Assembly (NCBI GenBank): GCA_009192285.1
Contig: CM018606.1
Location: forward strand, 734,081 to 798,080
Reading direction: 5' to 3'
Length of the DNA: 64,000 nt
Source: Morchella semilibera
Taxonomy: Eukaryota > Ascomycota > Pezizomycetes > Pezizales > Morchellaceae
Shown here: positions 49,053 to 58,928 of the stretch, piece after piece
How positions within the stretch are numbered: the first letter of the stretch is position 1
Layout: each line of letters starts with the position of its first letter
Notes under the pieces: generated by a model
Database searches by the model: none
Told to the model about the DNA's origin: nothing
What the model saw: the letters and a program-made list of their open reading frames with translations, nothing else
Program-made: the position numbers and the translations under genes

Positions 49053-50168
49053 ATGCTCTACTCATTCGGCTCCAATGGTAATGGCCAACTCTCCCTCTCC
49101 CATCTCGACGACGTGCACATCCCCACCCCCTGCACCCACCACGTCTCCTTCCCCACCACCACCCCTCCACATACCATCACCGCCGGCGGCAACCACACCC
49201 TCCTTCTCTTCCCCACTGGCGCCCTATTCACCACCGGTGACAACACCTCCTTACAGTGCTGCCATCCTCCCACAGCCCAGCGCCTCACCATTTTCCAGCC
49301 AATTCTCTCGCCGCAAACATGGTGGAAGCTCGCATCAGCAGGCTGGAGCTTCACGATCCTCGTGGGCGCTGACGAGAAGGTCTATGTCTCCGGCCATGGT
49401 GGCAAGGGTGAGCTCGGACTAGGCAGTGGCGTAAACACAGCGCTGACGCAGGCCATCCCCGACTTTCCACCGGCCGGGACGACGGTGGTAAGGCTTGCAT
49501 CGGGGATGGCGCATACGCTCGCCGTGCTGTCGAACGGCGAGGTGTACGGCTGGGGCGCGGGGCGGAAGGGACAGCTTGGCGGGCCGGTCGCCTCGAAGAC
49601 GGTCCCGGGGGTCGCTACGGTTGTGGACAGCCCCCGGAAGATCGAGGTGCCGTGGGAAGTCGAGCAGGCTGTCTGCGGGCGGGAGTTTAGCGTGCTCCTG
49701 TCACGACCTGAGCAGGTCACTGCTGTGCGGAAGGTCCTGTTCCTGGGAAACGACAAGTTTGGCATCCGGGACGGGCTCGGGGGAGATCTAGAGCTTACGG
49801 GGGTGGCGGGGATACAGGCGTCTTGGGGTGGGGTCTGTGTCCTCTATGAGGACGGGCGGGTGCGTGGCTTTGGCAGGAACGATAGGGGCCAGTTACCGCC
49901 GGCCGGGCTGGAGGTGGAGAAGCTGGCGGTGGGGAGTGAGCACGGGGTTGCGGTGGTGGAGGGGGGATTGGTGGCGTGGGGGTGGGGGGAGCATGGGAAT
50001 TGCGGGAGGAGCAGGGATGAGGAGGGGGGCGGAGATGTGCCGGTGGGAAGGGTACAGAGGGTGTCGGTGCCTGGGGCAGGCGGGCGGATTGCAGCGGTGG
50101 GTGCGGGGTGTGCGACGAGCTGGGTATGGGTGGAGGAGGGGGAAGAGGAGAAGCAAATGTACATATAA
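49053..50168 (+). CDS. ATS1: RCC1-repeat protein, ATS1-like (371 aa, intronless)
   Basis: The protein is a chain of RCC1 repeats, the seven-bladed propeller fold. Repeats are seen at MLYSFGSNGNGQLSLSHLDD (1-20), AGGNHTLLLFPTGALFTTGD (about 44-63), VYVSGHGGKGELGLGSG (about 109-125), ASGMAHTLAVLSNGEVYGWG (about 149-168), GRVRGFGRNDRGQLPPAG (about 270-287) and GSEHGVAVVEGGLVAWGWG (about 294-312). There is no signal peptide. The N-terminus and length are close to yeast Ats1 (333 aa), an RCC1-like protein linked to tubulin function and to Kti11 in tRNA wobble-uridine modification. It is too short to be the nuclear Ran exchange factor and has no N-terminal nuclear tail. The Ats1 assignment is an inference from size and the opening YSFGSNGNGQL; the RCC1 fold itself is secure. 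The gene is GC-rich throughout. Confidence 0.85.
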   Translation: MLYSFGSNGNGQLSLSHLDDVHIPTPCTHHVSFPTTTPPHTITAGGNHTLLLFPTGALFTTGDNTSLQCCHPPTAQRLTIFQPILSPQTWWKLASAGWSFTILVGADEKVYVSGHGGKGELGLGSGVNTALTQAIPDFPPAGTTVVRLASGMAHTLAVLSNGEVYGWGAGRKGQLGGPVASKTVPGVATVVDSPRKIEVPWEVEQAVCGREFSVLLSRPEQVTAVRKVLFLGNDKFGIRDGLGGDLELTGVAGIQASWGGVCVLYEDGRVRGFGRNDRGQLPPAGLEVEKLAVGSEHGVAVVEGGLVAWGWGEHGNCGRSRDEEGGGDVPVGRVQRVSVPGAGGRIAAVGAGCATSWVWVEEGEEEKQMYI

Positions 50169-52916
50169 GTAGATAGAATAACTTATGTAGAGATTACTCG
50201 CGCGATATTCAGTGAAGCTATGGATATAATAGAGCTACGCACATCAATCCGATTCGGTGAGCAGGGCATATATCCTCTTGACGGAATTAAAACTACATAT
50301 ATAACTCACTCAACCGCACCAGCATTCCCGAGCTGTTGCTCTCGACAGCTGCAGCGCACTAATTCATGATATCACTCCTACCGTTAACATGATCCCCACG
50401 ATCCTGTCACGCGTAAAATTTTCTCTCCTCGAGCATTTCTTTTAATAATTTTACCGCTATCTGAAATTCCAGCTAAACGATCATTTCTAAAACCATCTCG
50501 AACGGCTGTCCTTCGGTTAGGGCATAGGGTTGTAACAGTCCCATTTGTTCTTGGCACATTGCAAATAAAATTCTCGCCCAACCACATCTTCTGCCTCCCA
50601 CTTCACATCATCACCATCACCGACAGCGACATGATGAGGCGAAAGACACCCGTCTAATGACATCAGCCAACAGCTTTGCATCGGTAAGGACCTCTCCCTC
50701 CCTCCAATTCACTCCCACATGTACGTGGTGAGAAACCACCACGATGATGAGAAACAATTTCAATATTTACAGTTATCCCTGTCTGAAAACGACCTATATA
50801 GCCGTACCTGTTGATGTTACAACTTCTGAGATACCCTCCTCCATTTCTATTTGCACCGTTCCGCTCTTTTGCGCTTTGTTTGTGTAGAGGGTGGTTGCTA
50901 ATATTCTAGATAGGCCAGGAATCCATGGTGATGATGCCGCCGCGCCGAGCCTGGAGGATGTCCCCTTCGCAATATCCTCGCCAGATGGCGTTGATGGAAC
51001 TGGGGTGTACGTCTCCCAGGTTGGGCTGCGGCGGTTGTTGGTAAAGAAGGTGAGATACTCTTTTTTTTTTTTTTTTTTTTTTTCCTTGGAGGGGGGCTCT
51101 GGCAGGCTAGTGCGTTTTTTTTTATGATGAATTTTATCCATGATAGGGACATCCTATGTCTTCGGGCATGTGATGAAACAACACGAATCAAGATAGTAAC
51201 CCTTCTGACATAAACACAAAACTGCCTTTGTTATACCCTTCTCCCCTCTCCTAGTATAATTATGGTTGGAAATTGTTTCTAACTTGGAATAGAGTAGGGA
51301 CCGTATATGAAGCCGGCCTTCATATTACTCACGCCCCGCACACAGGACTTATGGCCATGGTTAGTAGAGCCCAATCTCCTTTTACAACCCAGCACATATA
51401 TACCCTCCCCTCTTCTCAATAATATGATGAAACCATTCCTACATTCGCAGTTTCCTCGGTAGCATACGCAAGAACCCAATTCTGTATGCCAGTGACCGCT
51501 GCAAGACCTTTCTTGGAAGTCTGATCTTTAGCACTACTACTCCATTTAAATAACGCTCTTGATGCTTTTGTGGTGAGAGTGGGTTGGCTAATATGCCCCT
51601 TCGGGCGGTGGTCCAGTTTTAGGCAGCCCTATATTCAATGTTCTTTCCTACCTCCTGTTATCCTGTATCCTGTGGAGGCAGGATGCAGGAGGAGGAAAGC
51701 ATGTTGATAGATAATAAATTTGGAATTTTTATTATCGACAGTTTTTTGTGCAATGCGGTACATGTGTGATGAAGTGATGTGGAGTGATCGCTGGTACCTG
51801 CTCGTGAAGATGTTGCCCATGTTATGAAGATTACCTAGTTGGTGTCTTAGGTAAAATGAACCCCCCCACAGTTACATGTATCCATTCATCCATAGGGTGC
51901 TATTTTTGTGCCCAACGAAAGCCCTATCTAACCTTTCAGCTCCCCCCATCGCGATGCTAAGCACGCACAATTAACGTCCGTGGACTATTGGGAGGCTACC
52001 ATTCCAGACGAATGACGGCGTGCATTTTGGGATACGGTTCTGCAGAACATCTAGGGGAAAAATATACTGGGCATCATTACTAGATACGTGGGATGTAGAG
52101 TAGACAACTACACCGGAGGAGTGCAATTCATGCATCACAGCTCCGCATTCAGAAGTCGGGCTATCTAGGGGTCAATCAATACCATCTCACCCCACAATGA
52201 CCCTCCATCTACAGACAGACACAGCTCGCCACACGGCACCGAGTGATATTTTGTGAATGTTGTTATGTAACCTACATGTACGTATGGTGTATAACAAGCT
52301 CTAGCTAGGGGGTTTTACGAATTCAAAGAGCTTCGTTTGCGGCGATAGTTCCAGCAAGGTAAATGGTCTTGGGATACTTTCTGGCAATTGTGTCATAGAA
52401 TCCGGTATGATGAAGGGGGTCCGGCAAAATAAAGGAGTCGGTAGAGGTGGTAAGCATGTCGAATGATGCATCAATCGCAATTCCTCAACTAGCGCTGGCC
52501 AGCTATTCCTCCCCAGAGTCTTCACCCCCACCTCCCTCTCTGAGATTCAACTTATCCAACCCAACCCAACCACCCAACAGTCACTGAAAACACCCAGTCA
52601 TAAAAAGAACCATATAACTTTTTTGTTCCTATATGTGCCATTAATAAAGTTGAGGAAATAAATCCGCAAGAAACCCATTCGCCAGCCAGCTGAGGGAACA
52701 AAAATACCACTAATACTTGCTTATTTCCCCCCCCCCCCCACCCCCTTCCAAAAAAAAGAAAAAAGCCAAAACCACTGGTACCGAATTTTATTGCAACTTT
52801 TTTTTACATGTATTGAAAAAAAGATTCCCCGTCCCAGTAAGTAACGCAAATCCGGCCACCAAGAAAGAAGCTTTGGTTCCCAATACCCTCGAAAGAAACA
52901 GAAAAAGGAAGAGAGT
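50169..52916. other. Spacer between ATS1-like and RPS16 genes (2.7 kb)
   Basis: No gene is firmly supported. A moderately GC-rich island (50870-51060) has open frames on both strands, and another open frame lies at 50384-50587 on the minus strand; neither shows a domain. A T23 run occurs at 51061-51083, a C-rich run near 52727-52745, and TACATGTA octamers at 51873, 52274 and 52805. The part next to 52916 is the RPS16 3' UTR. Confidence 0.35.
51061..51083 (+). repeat. T23 homopolymer
   Basis: Run of 23 T, among the longest homopolymers in the window. Its exact length is assembly-sensitive. Confidence 0.85.
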
Positions 52917-53638
52917 TTAACGGTAGGATTCTGCGCAGTAATCACGTCAGCCTCACTTGCCCTTCCTATTCTCCTGAAACGCCAACACCGTTGCTGCCGG
53001 AGATACGTACTTTGGTATCTTGCTCTGGCACCTGGACCTCCGAACTTCTTGGGCTCGCATCGTCTGTTGTCGGCAACAAGGAGCGAACGGTCGTAGGCGA
53101 TCAATTGCTGCTTAATCTGGTTCTTTGAGTGCTCATCGACAAACTTCTGGTAGTAGGCGACGATGGACTTGGCGATAGCCTGACGGATGGCATAGATCTG
53201 GGAAGTGTGACCACCTCCGGTAACGCGGACACGGATGTCGACGTTGGCGAACTTGTCAAGACCGATGATGAGAAGGGGCTCGTAGACCTTGAAGCGGAGG
53301 ACCTCTGGCTTGACAAGGCTGATGGGGGATCCGTTAACCTTTACGAGACCACGACCGGCCTAATTTGTTTCGAAGAGTAATCTGTTAGCTATATATTTCC
53401 GAATAGAATATTTGCTGGTTTGTAGCTTCTTGTTCTTCTTGTTCGGCGGTGGCAGTCAATGTACCTTGCAGTGGGCGACGGCAGTAGCTGTGAATATCGA
53501 AAAAACGAAGGGTCAGCACTTCAATCTACAAGCCAATTGCGGGCCCCTCCACCACCAAAGATTATCCCATCAAAATTTCGACGTACCGGTCTTCTTTTTG
53601 CCGAAGCACTGGACGGACTGGGGAACGGGAGATGCCAT
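52917..53638 (-). CDS. RPS16: 40S ribosomal protein S16 (uS9), 145 aa, four exons
   Basis: Exons in translation order are 53638-53587, 53487-53465, 53359-53011 and 52930-52917. The first exon encodes [18 protein letters not shown] 23-nt micro-exon gives ATAVAHCK, followed by [16 protein letters not shown], the conserved [19 protein letters not shown] and [18 protein letters not shown], and a C-terminus [14 protein letters not shown]. The last four residues and the stop come from a 14-nt terminal exon. Length and C-terminal KSYR match eukaryotic S16, whose tail reaches into the P-site region of the small subunit. The dense introns in a short ribosomal gene are typical of ascomycetes. The gene diverges from MRPL33. 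Confidence 0.97.
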
Positions 53639-54083
53639 TTTTTCGTCTATGGATTTCTTCGTCGGTTATCGATTGGGGCGGGGGAAGGGGGGGCTTGTCG
53701 TCTTCGTTGTCGGTAGAAATTTGGTAGGGCGCAATTTTCGTGATGATTGAAGCTGCGTTTGTCTGGGTTGTGTGCGTAGCAACACCTGGGGCCGCAAAAA
53801 GCAGTCGTATGGATTAGGGCTGCACCCTGACAAGGATGTCCGGCTCCTCAGGTTACCCTGCTTTGGCGGCTCTTCTCAAAAGTTTGATGTTGAAACGATC
53901 CCTCTAGTACGGGGTGGCATTGAATCTAGAAAGCTTGACCCCTCGGTAGGTGTAATATTTGATATTTACAATTCATTCCTTTTACCTATTTTTAGCTGCA
54001 GGTTTAGCTGATGTGTACCCACCCCCGCCCCCTCAGACATTCAAACCAAACCAAACACCTACAACAGAACCTCGCCCGGTAGA
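53639..54083. promoter_or_regulatory. Shared divergent promoter of RPS16 and MRPL33
   Basis: Only 445 bp separate the two start codons. The stretch GGGCTGCACCCTGACAAGG (about 53818-53836) lies in the middle. It must hold the promoters and leaders of a cytosolic and a mitochondrial ribosomal protein gene, which would allow joint control. No element is identified with certainty. Confidence 0.55.
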
Positions 54084-54344
54084 ATGTCGTTCTTCAAAAT
54101 CACCCTCATCCGCTCCGGCATCGGTATGACCGAGCGCCAAAACGGCGTCCTGAAAGCTCTCGGTCTACGGAAGAGAATGAAGACCGTTTACCAGCCGGTA
54201 TCACCCCAGGCCGCTGGTATGATCATGAAGGTCAAGGAACTGCTCGCTGTGTCCGAGGTCGACACGCCATTGACGCAGAAGGAGATCCACGAGAAGAGGC
54301 GGCCACCGAAGGGCTTCTTTGTCGAGAAGCCTTTGAGGCCTTAA
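54084..54344 (+). CDS. MRPL33: Mitochondrial large-subunit ribosomal protein uL30m (86 aa)
   Basis: The intronless 86-residue protein matches the L30 family: FKITLIRSGIGMTERQNGVL, ALGLRKRMKTVYQPVSPQAAG and MIMKVKELLAVSEVD, then a basic C-terminus HEKRRPPKGFFVEKPLRP. Yeast Mrpl33 has the same size. It is a component of the mitochondrial 54S subunit. No long cleavable presequence is present, which is usual for this protein. The start at 54084 sits at the beginning of the conserved region, with the leader upstream rich in C and A. Confidence 0.95.
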   Translation: MSFFKITLIRSGIGMTERQNGVLKALGLRKRMKTVYQPVSPQAAGMIMKVKELLAVSEVDTPLTQKEIHEKRRPPKGFFVEKPLRP

Positions 54345-55757
54345 GCGACTGCGGAGTAAGTGGTGGTATGGCTGGCTCGGTCGAGCGCAGTGTGAGTTCC
54401 TAGACCTAGTGCACTAGGAAGATTTGGCTTATGTATCATACTTGTGGGATGGTTAATTTTTTTTTCTTTAGAAGCATTGTCCATTACTGTTACAGTGTAC
54501 CCTTTGGGGGAAAGTATCTTATCATCTTCTGTAGATTCCCGGGGGGCTTCTTTGCGGAAAGTCTTGTATAGTTGCCGAAACAAGATTGTTAATCCTTAGC
54601 TTGTTAAAGTGCAGAGTTACCTACTGGCAAGGTATCTCGCGTGCTCACCTATGTACTGGTTTTGGAGTTGCAGATAGTACAGCAAAGCTGTGGTACTGTC
54701 GCTCGCCATGTGATTGTTAATCACTTGGGCCAGGGGTAGGATATGGTGCTACACGAGCAAAGCGCGTTTTAAAACCCCAGGAATGATATTGTCTACTACA
54801 AATACGGCCATTCAGTATTTGAAAAGATCTGTAGCTGGCTTTAGAACCGGATCTGTGCAACCAAAACTCGGACAAAAGACTCGATTAGTGTAGTGTATCT
54901 AGTAGATGATAGGAGGGGCGGCCCCCAGCCGAGAAGAGAAGATATATCTCACCCAGTATAACTTGCACGGGCGCTGGGTGTGCATTCTGGCTACGATTAC
55001 CGTGTTGGAAACTACATGAATACATGTAATAGAATTGCAGATCAGGGTTTAAGACCGGCTTAGTTTAGCCGCGAGTGATATTGTGTGAAGAAGGTTGGCT
55101 TTGCTGGTGTGTGCTGTCGCACTAAGCCACACTCAGTCTAGTTGCAGCAGAACAGAGCTCTGAGCTACTCCAGCACCAACCACTATCAGGCACCCCTGTG
55201 CAGCAGCAGCAGCAGGTATTCGGTGCCGAAACCTCCCTATCACTGATCTGATATTGGAAGGGAGTAACTTTCAGTATGGACGCACTAATATGCACGTATG
55301 TATGTAAGTACACGTAGGTACATAGTTGGGGGTAATAGAATGATCCCATACCGCGTGAATTATCTACATAGATTATACCGTAATCTATATGTACATACTA
55401 TACTAGGGAATTGAATGAACCTAGGGCTCAGTATACCCCTGAATTTGGACGTACTCGACAGTTGATTGTCTTCGAGTGACCGCATATGATGGATATATTC
55501 ATAGATCATCACTCGATATAGGCAGGGAGATTAAACTTCATGCCCAGATGTGATTCTGTGGACTCGAGTTTTACTAAAGCTTCGGGTGAGCGTATACTTA
55601 AGGAAGAAAATGAGCACTCTGATTGGTCCTATTCCCATACATAAAAAAACACTTGAGGCCCATCTCATATGCATACTAACAAAAGAACTCTATTCTAGTC
55701 CGTACATGGATATGCCAATAACAGTAGCAGTAGTAAATAACACTCGAACCTTTAAAG
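54345..55757. other. Spacer downstream of MRPL33 (1.4 kb)
   Basis: AT-rich, with a CAGCAGCAGCAG tract (about 55200-55215) and one TACATGTA (55021). Short frames show no domains. No gene is supported. Confidence 0.4.
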
Positions 55758-57139
55758 TTATTCACGGACGAACCTAAGCTTTGCTTTCTTCACTGGAGTG
55801 CCAGAAACCGCATCACTATCTCCGCCCTCGTCACGGCGGTTGTTGTTGCCTCCACCTCCACCTCGGCCACCCCCGTTTCTACCACCGTCGTTACCACCGT
55901 CGTTACCACCATCGTTACCACCATCGTTACCACCATTGTTACCACCATCGTTACCACCACCTCCATTATTGTTATCATTATCATTGCCGTCATTGCCGCC
56001 ATTATTACCACCACCATTACCACCACCCCCGCCACCTTCAACGACTGTGAACTAAACCATATCAATCCACATTAGCGACAGTCCCCACAGTCAAAAACAA
56101 TCTAGATACCTAGGGGAGCACCATACCTTTGTGCAGTCATCTTGCGGACCCCTCTCAAATACTGGGCTAATAACTGCCTGATGGTTACTCGACGATGTGA
56201 TCGTGCACAACCTATAAAACCCCGCCGGCAGTCCCTCCACACCGCTAGACGCCGTCAACAGCCCATTCCCGTCACCGGCGTCATTGATACCCTTGAAGAA
56301 CTCAAAGACATCCGCTGCCGGCGGTGTAGTGGGTGTTAACGAGTCGCCGAGTGACTGGATTGTCACGTGGGTGTGACCAATTGTGATACCTGCTCCGTTG
56401 AGCTGTTGGGGTGAGGTATAGTAGTTTGTTGTTGGGTCTGGGGAGTTGTTAATTCCATGAAGGCTTGGGGGTATCTATTTTTACTTACTGACAAATGAAC
56501 CAGCTTCGAGGTTCTGGACCTTGACGACGATATCGAATTCCTGGTCGGCAGGAATGGAAGACCCTTCTTCGGGGCTGATGATTATCACAGACACCTTAGT
56601 GCAACACCTATTAGCTTGAAGCAACGCAGCTCGGGGGATGCTTTCGCCACATACCATCTTGTCCGCTGCGGGGATATCCCCCCACGGGATAGGGTTGCAG
56701 CTTCCACCCTGTACTTGAAGACCATTGCTTATAGTCTTCCCTGTGCAGAAGTTGATGAAGTTTGCGTCGTCCCTACAACTTATATTAGTGGCAATGCTTA
56801 ATTAATTCATTCACTATTTAGAGGGACTCACGTTTCTGATGGCGTGAAATCACCTCCCCCGTCTGACTGGCTGGCGGTTTGGACGTTTGCTTCTAGTAGG
56901 ACAAGTTCGGCGTTGGCCTGATCGCCTCCATCGTTACCGCCGTTACCACCGCCGTTACCACCATCGTTATTACCATCGTTATTACCATCGTTATTACCAT
57001 CGTTATTATCACCTCCGCCTCCGCCGCCTCCACCTCCGTTGCCGCCTCGGTTTCTCCCGCCGCCTCGTTGGGAATTCCCTTGAGATGCGAGGAGTGCCAC
57101 AGCCAAGAGAATACTCTTGAATATCGACTGCGTCTTCAT
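55758..57139 (-). CDS. Secreted protein with Gly/Asn/Asp repeat arrays at both ends (378 aa)
   Basis: Exons in translation order are 57139-56832, 56772-56655, 56594-56489, 56437-56127 and 56051-55758. The frame holds through all four introns. A signal peptide (MKTQSIFKSILLAVALLASQ) is followed by a low-complexity block: Arg/Gly, then Gly9, then DGNN-type tetrads (about 45-70). The central domain (about 75-280) contains ANVQTASQSDG, DDANFINFCTGKTISNGLQV, GDIPAADKM, GHTHVTIQSLGDSLTPTTPP, FEFFKGINDAGDG, LPAGFYRLCTITSSSNHQAV and RGPQDDC. I recall this domain from secreted fungal proteins of unknown function, some mislabelled 'ribosomal protein s17' in databases. The C-terminus is a second array of GGND units and a basic tail. 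The likely location is the cell wall or medium; function unknown. Confidence 0.85.
55850..56040 (-). repeat. In-gene minisatellite encoding GGND units
   Basis: On the minus strand the 12-bp unit GGTGGTAACGAT is repeated about six times (55880-55955), flanked by further AAT/GGT codon repeats. It encodes the C-terminal Gly/Asn/Asp array of the secreted protein and is likely to vary in length between strains. Confidence 0.85.
56935..57050 (-). repeat. In-gene minisatellite encoding DGNN and Gly repeats
   Basis: On the minus strand, about four copies of a 12-bp unit AACGATGGTAAT and a GGA/GGC-rich block encode the N-terminal low-complexity segment of the secreted protein. Confidence 0.85.
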
Positions 57140-57308
57140 GATTATTTCTTTATGAGGATTGGTAGTCGAATATTAGGATATGGGTATATCAAATAATTTG
57201 AAATTCGAAAAGAACGTCGCCGGCGACAACAGAGTAAGAAAGAAAGAACCTGCTATCCAGCACTGCTGTCTGTAATAACGAAAAGAGAACCCCCAGGAAT
57301 GAACACAT

Positions 57309-57315
57309 TTATATA
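57309..57315 (-). promoter_or_regulatory. TATA-like box upstream of the repeat-rich secreted protein
   Basis: On the minus strand, CGTATATAAATG lies about 170 nt upstream of the start codon, followed by a purine/pyrimidine-mixed leader. It is a plausible TATA element. Confidence 0.35.
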
Positions 57316-58350
57316 CGCTTTCTAGTCGGATTTTTTTTTCTTTTCTTCTTCTCCTTTAACTCTATCCCCTGAGCCAAGATAAGGTTTTTCTCAGACTGCG
57401 TCAACAAGAAACACCCAACGGGCGCTTCGAACGCCAGTAAGTAGATCTTATTCCAACCTCCTCATCCTGCTACTCCTCCACCAAGAGGCTTGCAGACAAG
57501 ACATCTGTCAACGCCGAGGAGCGCTTATACTCTTCGTTTTGTAGCGTTCTGTTTGAGCTACTACGAAAGTTCTGTAACACCGTTACAAAGCAGGTATTGT
57601 TACAAAGTAGAACCGAGACCGTGATACGATACTGCTATACGGAAAACTGTGATGTAATTTGTACCTTTAGTGATGCAGCACTGCATAAAGAAAAGTAGTT
57701 TAGCACTACTGCAGTACTAGTTTAGGAGCATGTAGATATCGCTTCGATTTTTACTATCCTTTCCACCATTGTATGTATTGATAAGTAATCGGCTATCGAA
57801 ATCTGGGATTCTAATAACCTTAACCCCGCCGCTGTCTGCCAAATCCCTCCTTAGTTGTTTGTCAGTAGTCATCTAACAGTTATCGTTTCAAATCCGGTTA
57901 GCCGCAACCAAACACCACCACCCCCCTCTCCCCCCGAGTCCCTGAACGCCCTCTTTCAGGCTGTTCTGCACGCACTTTACTTGAAACACACACAAACATC
58001 AGTTGGAGGGTTCCGGCCGCAGGTTGAAGATTGCACAGGATGGTCCTGCAAGGGGGGTCGGCTGTTGAAACTTTACTCAACTCTATCTATACACGCAAAC
58101 CCTTGTAACAAATCCCGAGACCCCCGTTTATCCAAGTTGGCCTTCAATGTAGGGATGCCGGGGGTACATTCTGTTTGCTTACTTAGATTGTTTGCGCCCT
58201 ACATACCTAGGCAGTTGCCTACAGGTGCGGAGTGGTGGTGGTGGTGGTGGTACTACTAGTGCTAGGTAGCATTGGTTCCAGAGATACCCTGGGCGATGAG
58301 GGTGTATCAGAAATCTGCAGTGACGATGTGTGTTGGAGGAAGGGTTGGGT

Positions 58351-58366
58351 GGGGGGGGGGGGGGGG
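58351..58366 (+). repeat. G16 homopolymer
   Basis: Uninterrupted run of 16 G. Confidence 0.85.
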
Positions 58367-58928
58367 CGCGGAAAGCCTCATAAGATAATCGCATATATAT
58401 CTTACCTACGCCAATAGCGGAGGAAATAGAGATTCTTAGTAATGAAAACCCAATCATAATTGCAGTATTTAGGGCTGGAAAGAGGCGATAGATCCGTCCA
58501 TCTCTGAAAATTGTGATGCACATATTAATTATTGAGGGCGACTGATATAAATAAGAGTACCTATGATAGAGTCTTCTTTTATAGAAGTAGCTCTAGTCCG
58601 GTGCAAAAATATAAAATCATTCTATAAGAATGCCTTGAGCTTCATCGTCGCCGTAATCATCATTATTGGGCAGTAGAATACAGCGCCAACATGCAAATAG
58701 TAACTAGTGATAAGGGGAAATAAAAACTATGGAACAAAAGAATAAAAAACAGACGCTCCAACGTTACTTTTTTCTTGAAGATTTTGGATAAGGAGAGTCG
58801 CGTGAGAGCAGGGCAATCAATATAAGGAGTTAAAAAAAGAAATTTTTCTACAGCTTCCGGGCAGTAATTGATAGAAAACACGAGCCTGATAATGTTGGAG
58901 CCGAGAATGCGATAAAACTAGGGGATGT

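Larger units (their letters stand above)
57140..58928. other. Spacer upstream of the secreted protein gene (1.8 kb)
   Basis: The promoter of the secreted protein occupies the first few hundred bases. A G16 run (58351-58366) and a GGT repeat (about 58233-58250) follow. The end is the 3' UTR of the Gyp5-like gene. No gene is supported. Confidence 0.4.

Noticed and set aside
51640-51700. CTCCTG/CAGGAG imperfect hairpin
   Set aside because: The arms are short and interrupted, with no T-tract or conserved feature; not distinguishable from chance in repeat-rich spacer.
55790-56065. Met/Val-rich and Pro/Leu-rich frames over the secreted-protein repeats
   Set aside because: They are shadow frames of the GGT/AAC/GAT minisatellite; the real frame encodes the Gly/Asn/Asp array continuous with the secreted protein.
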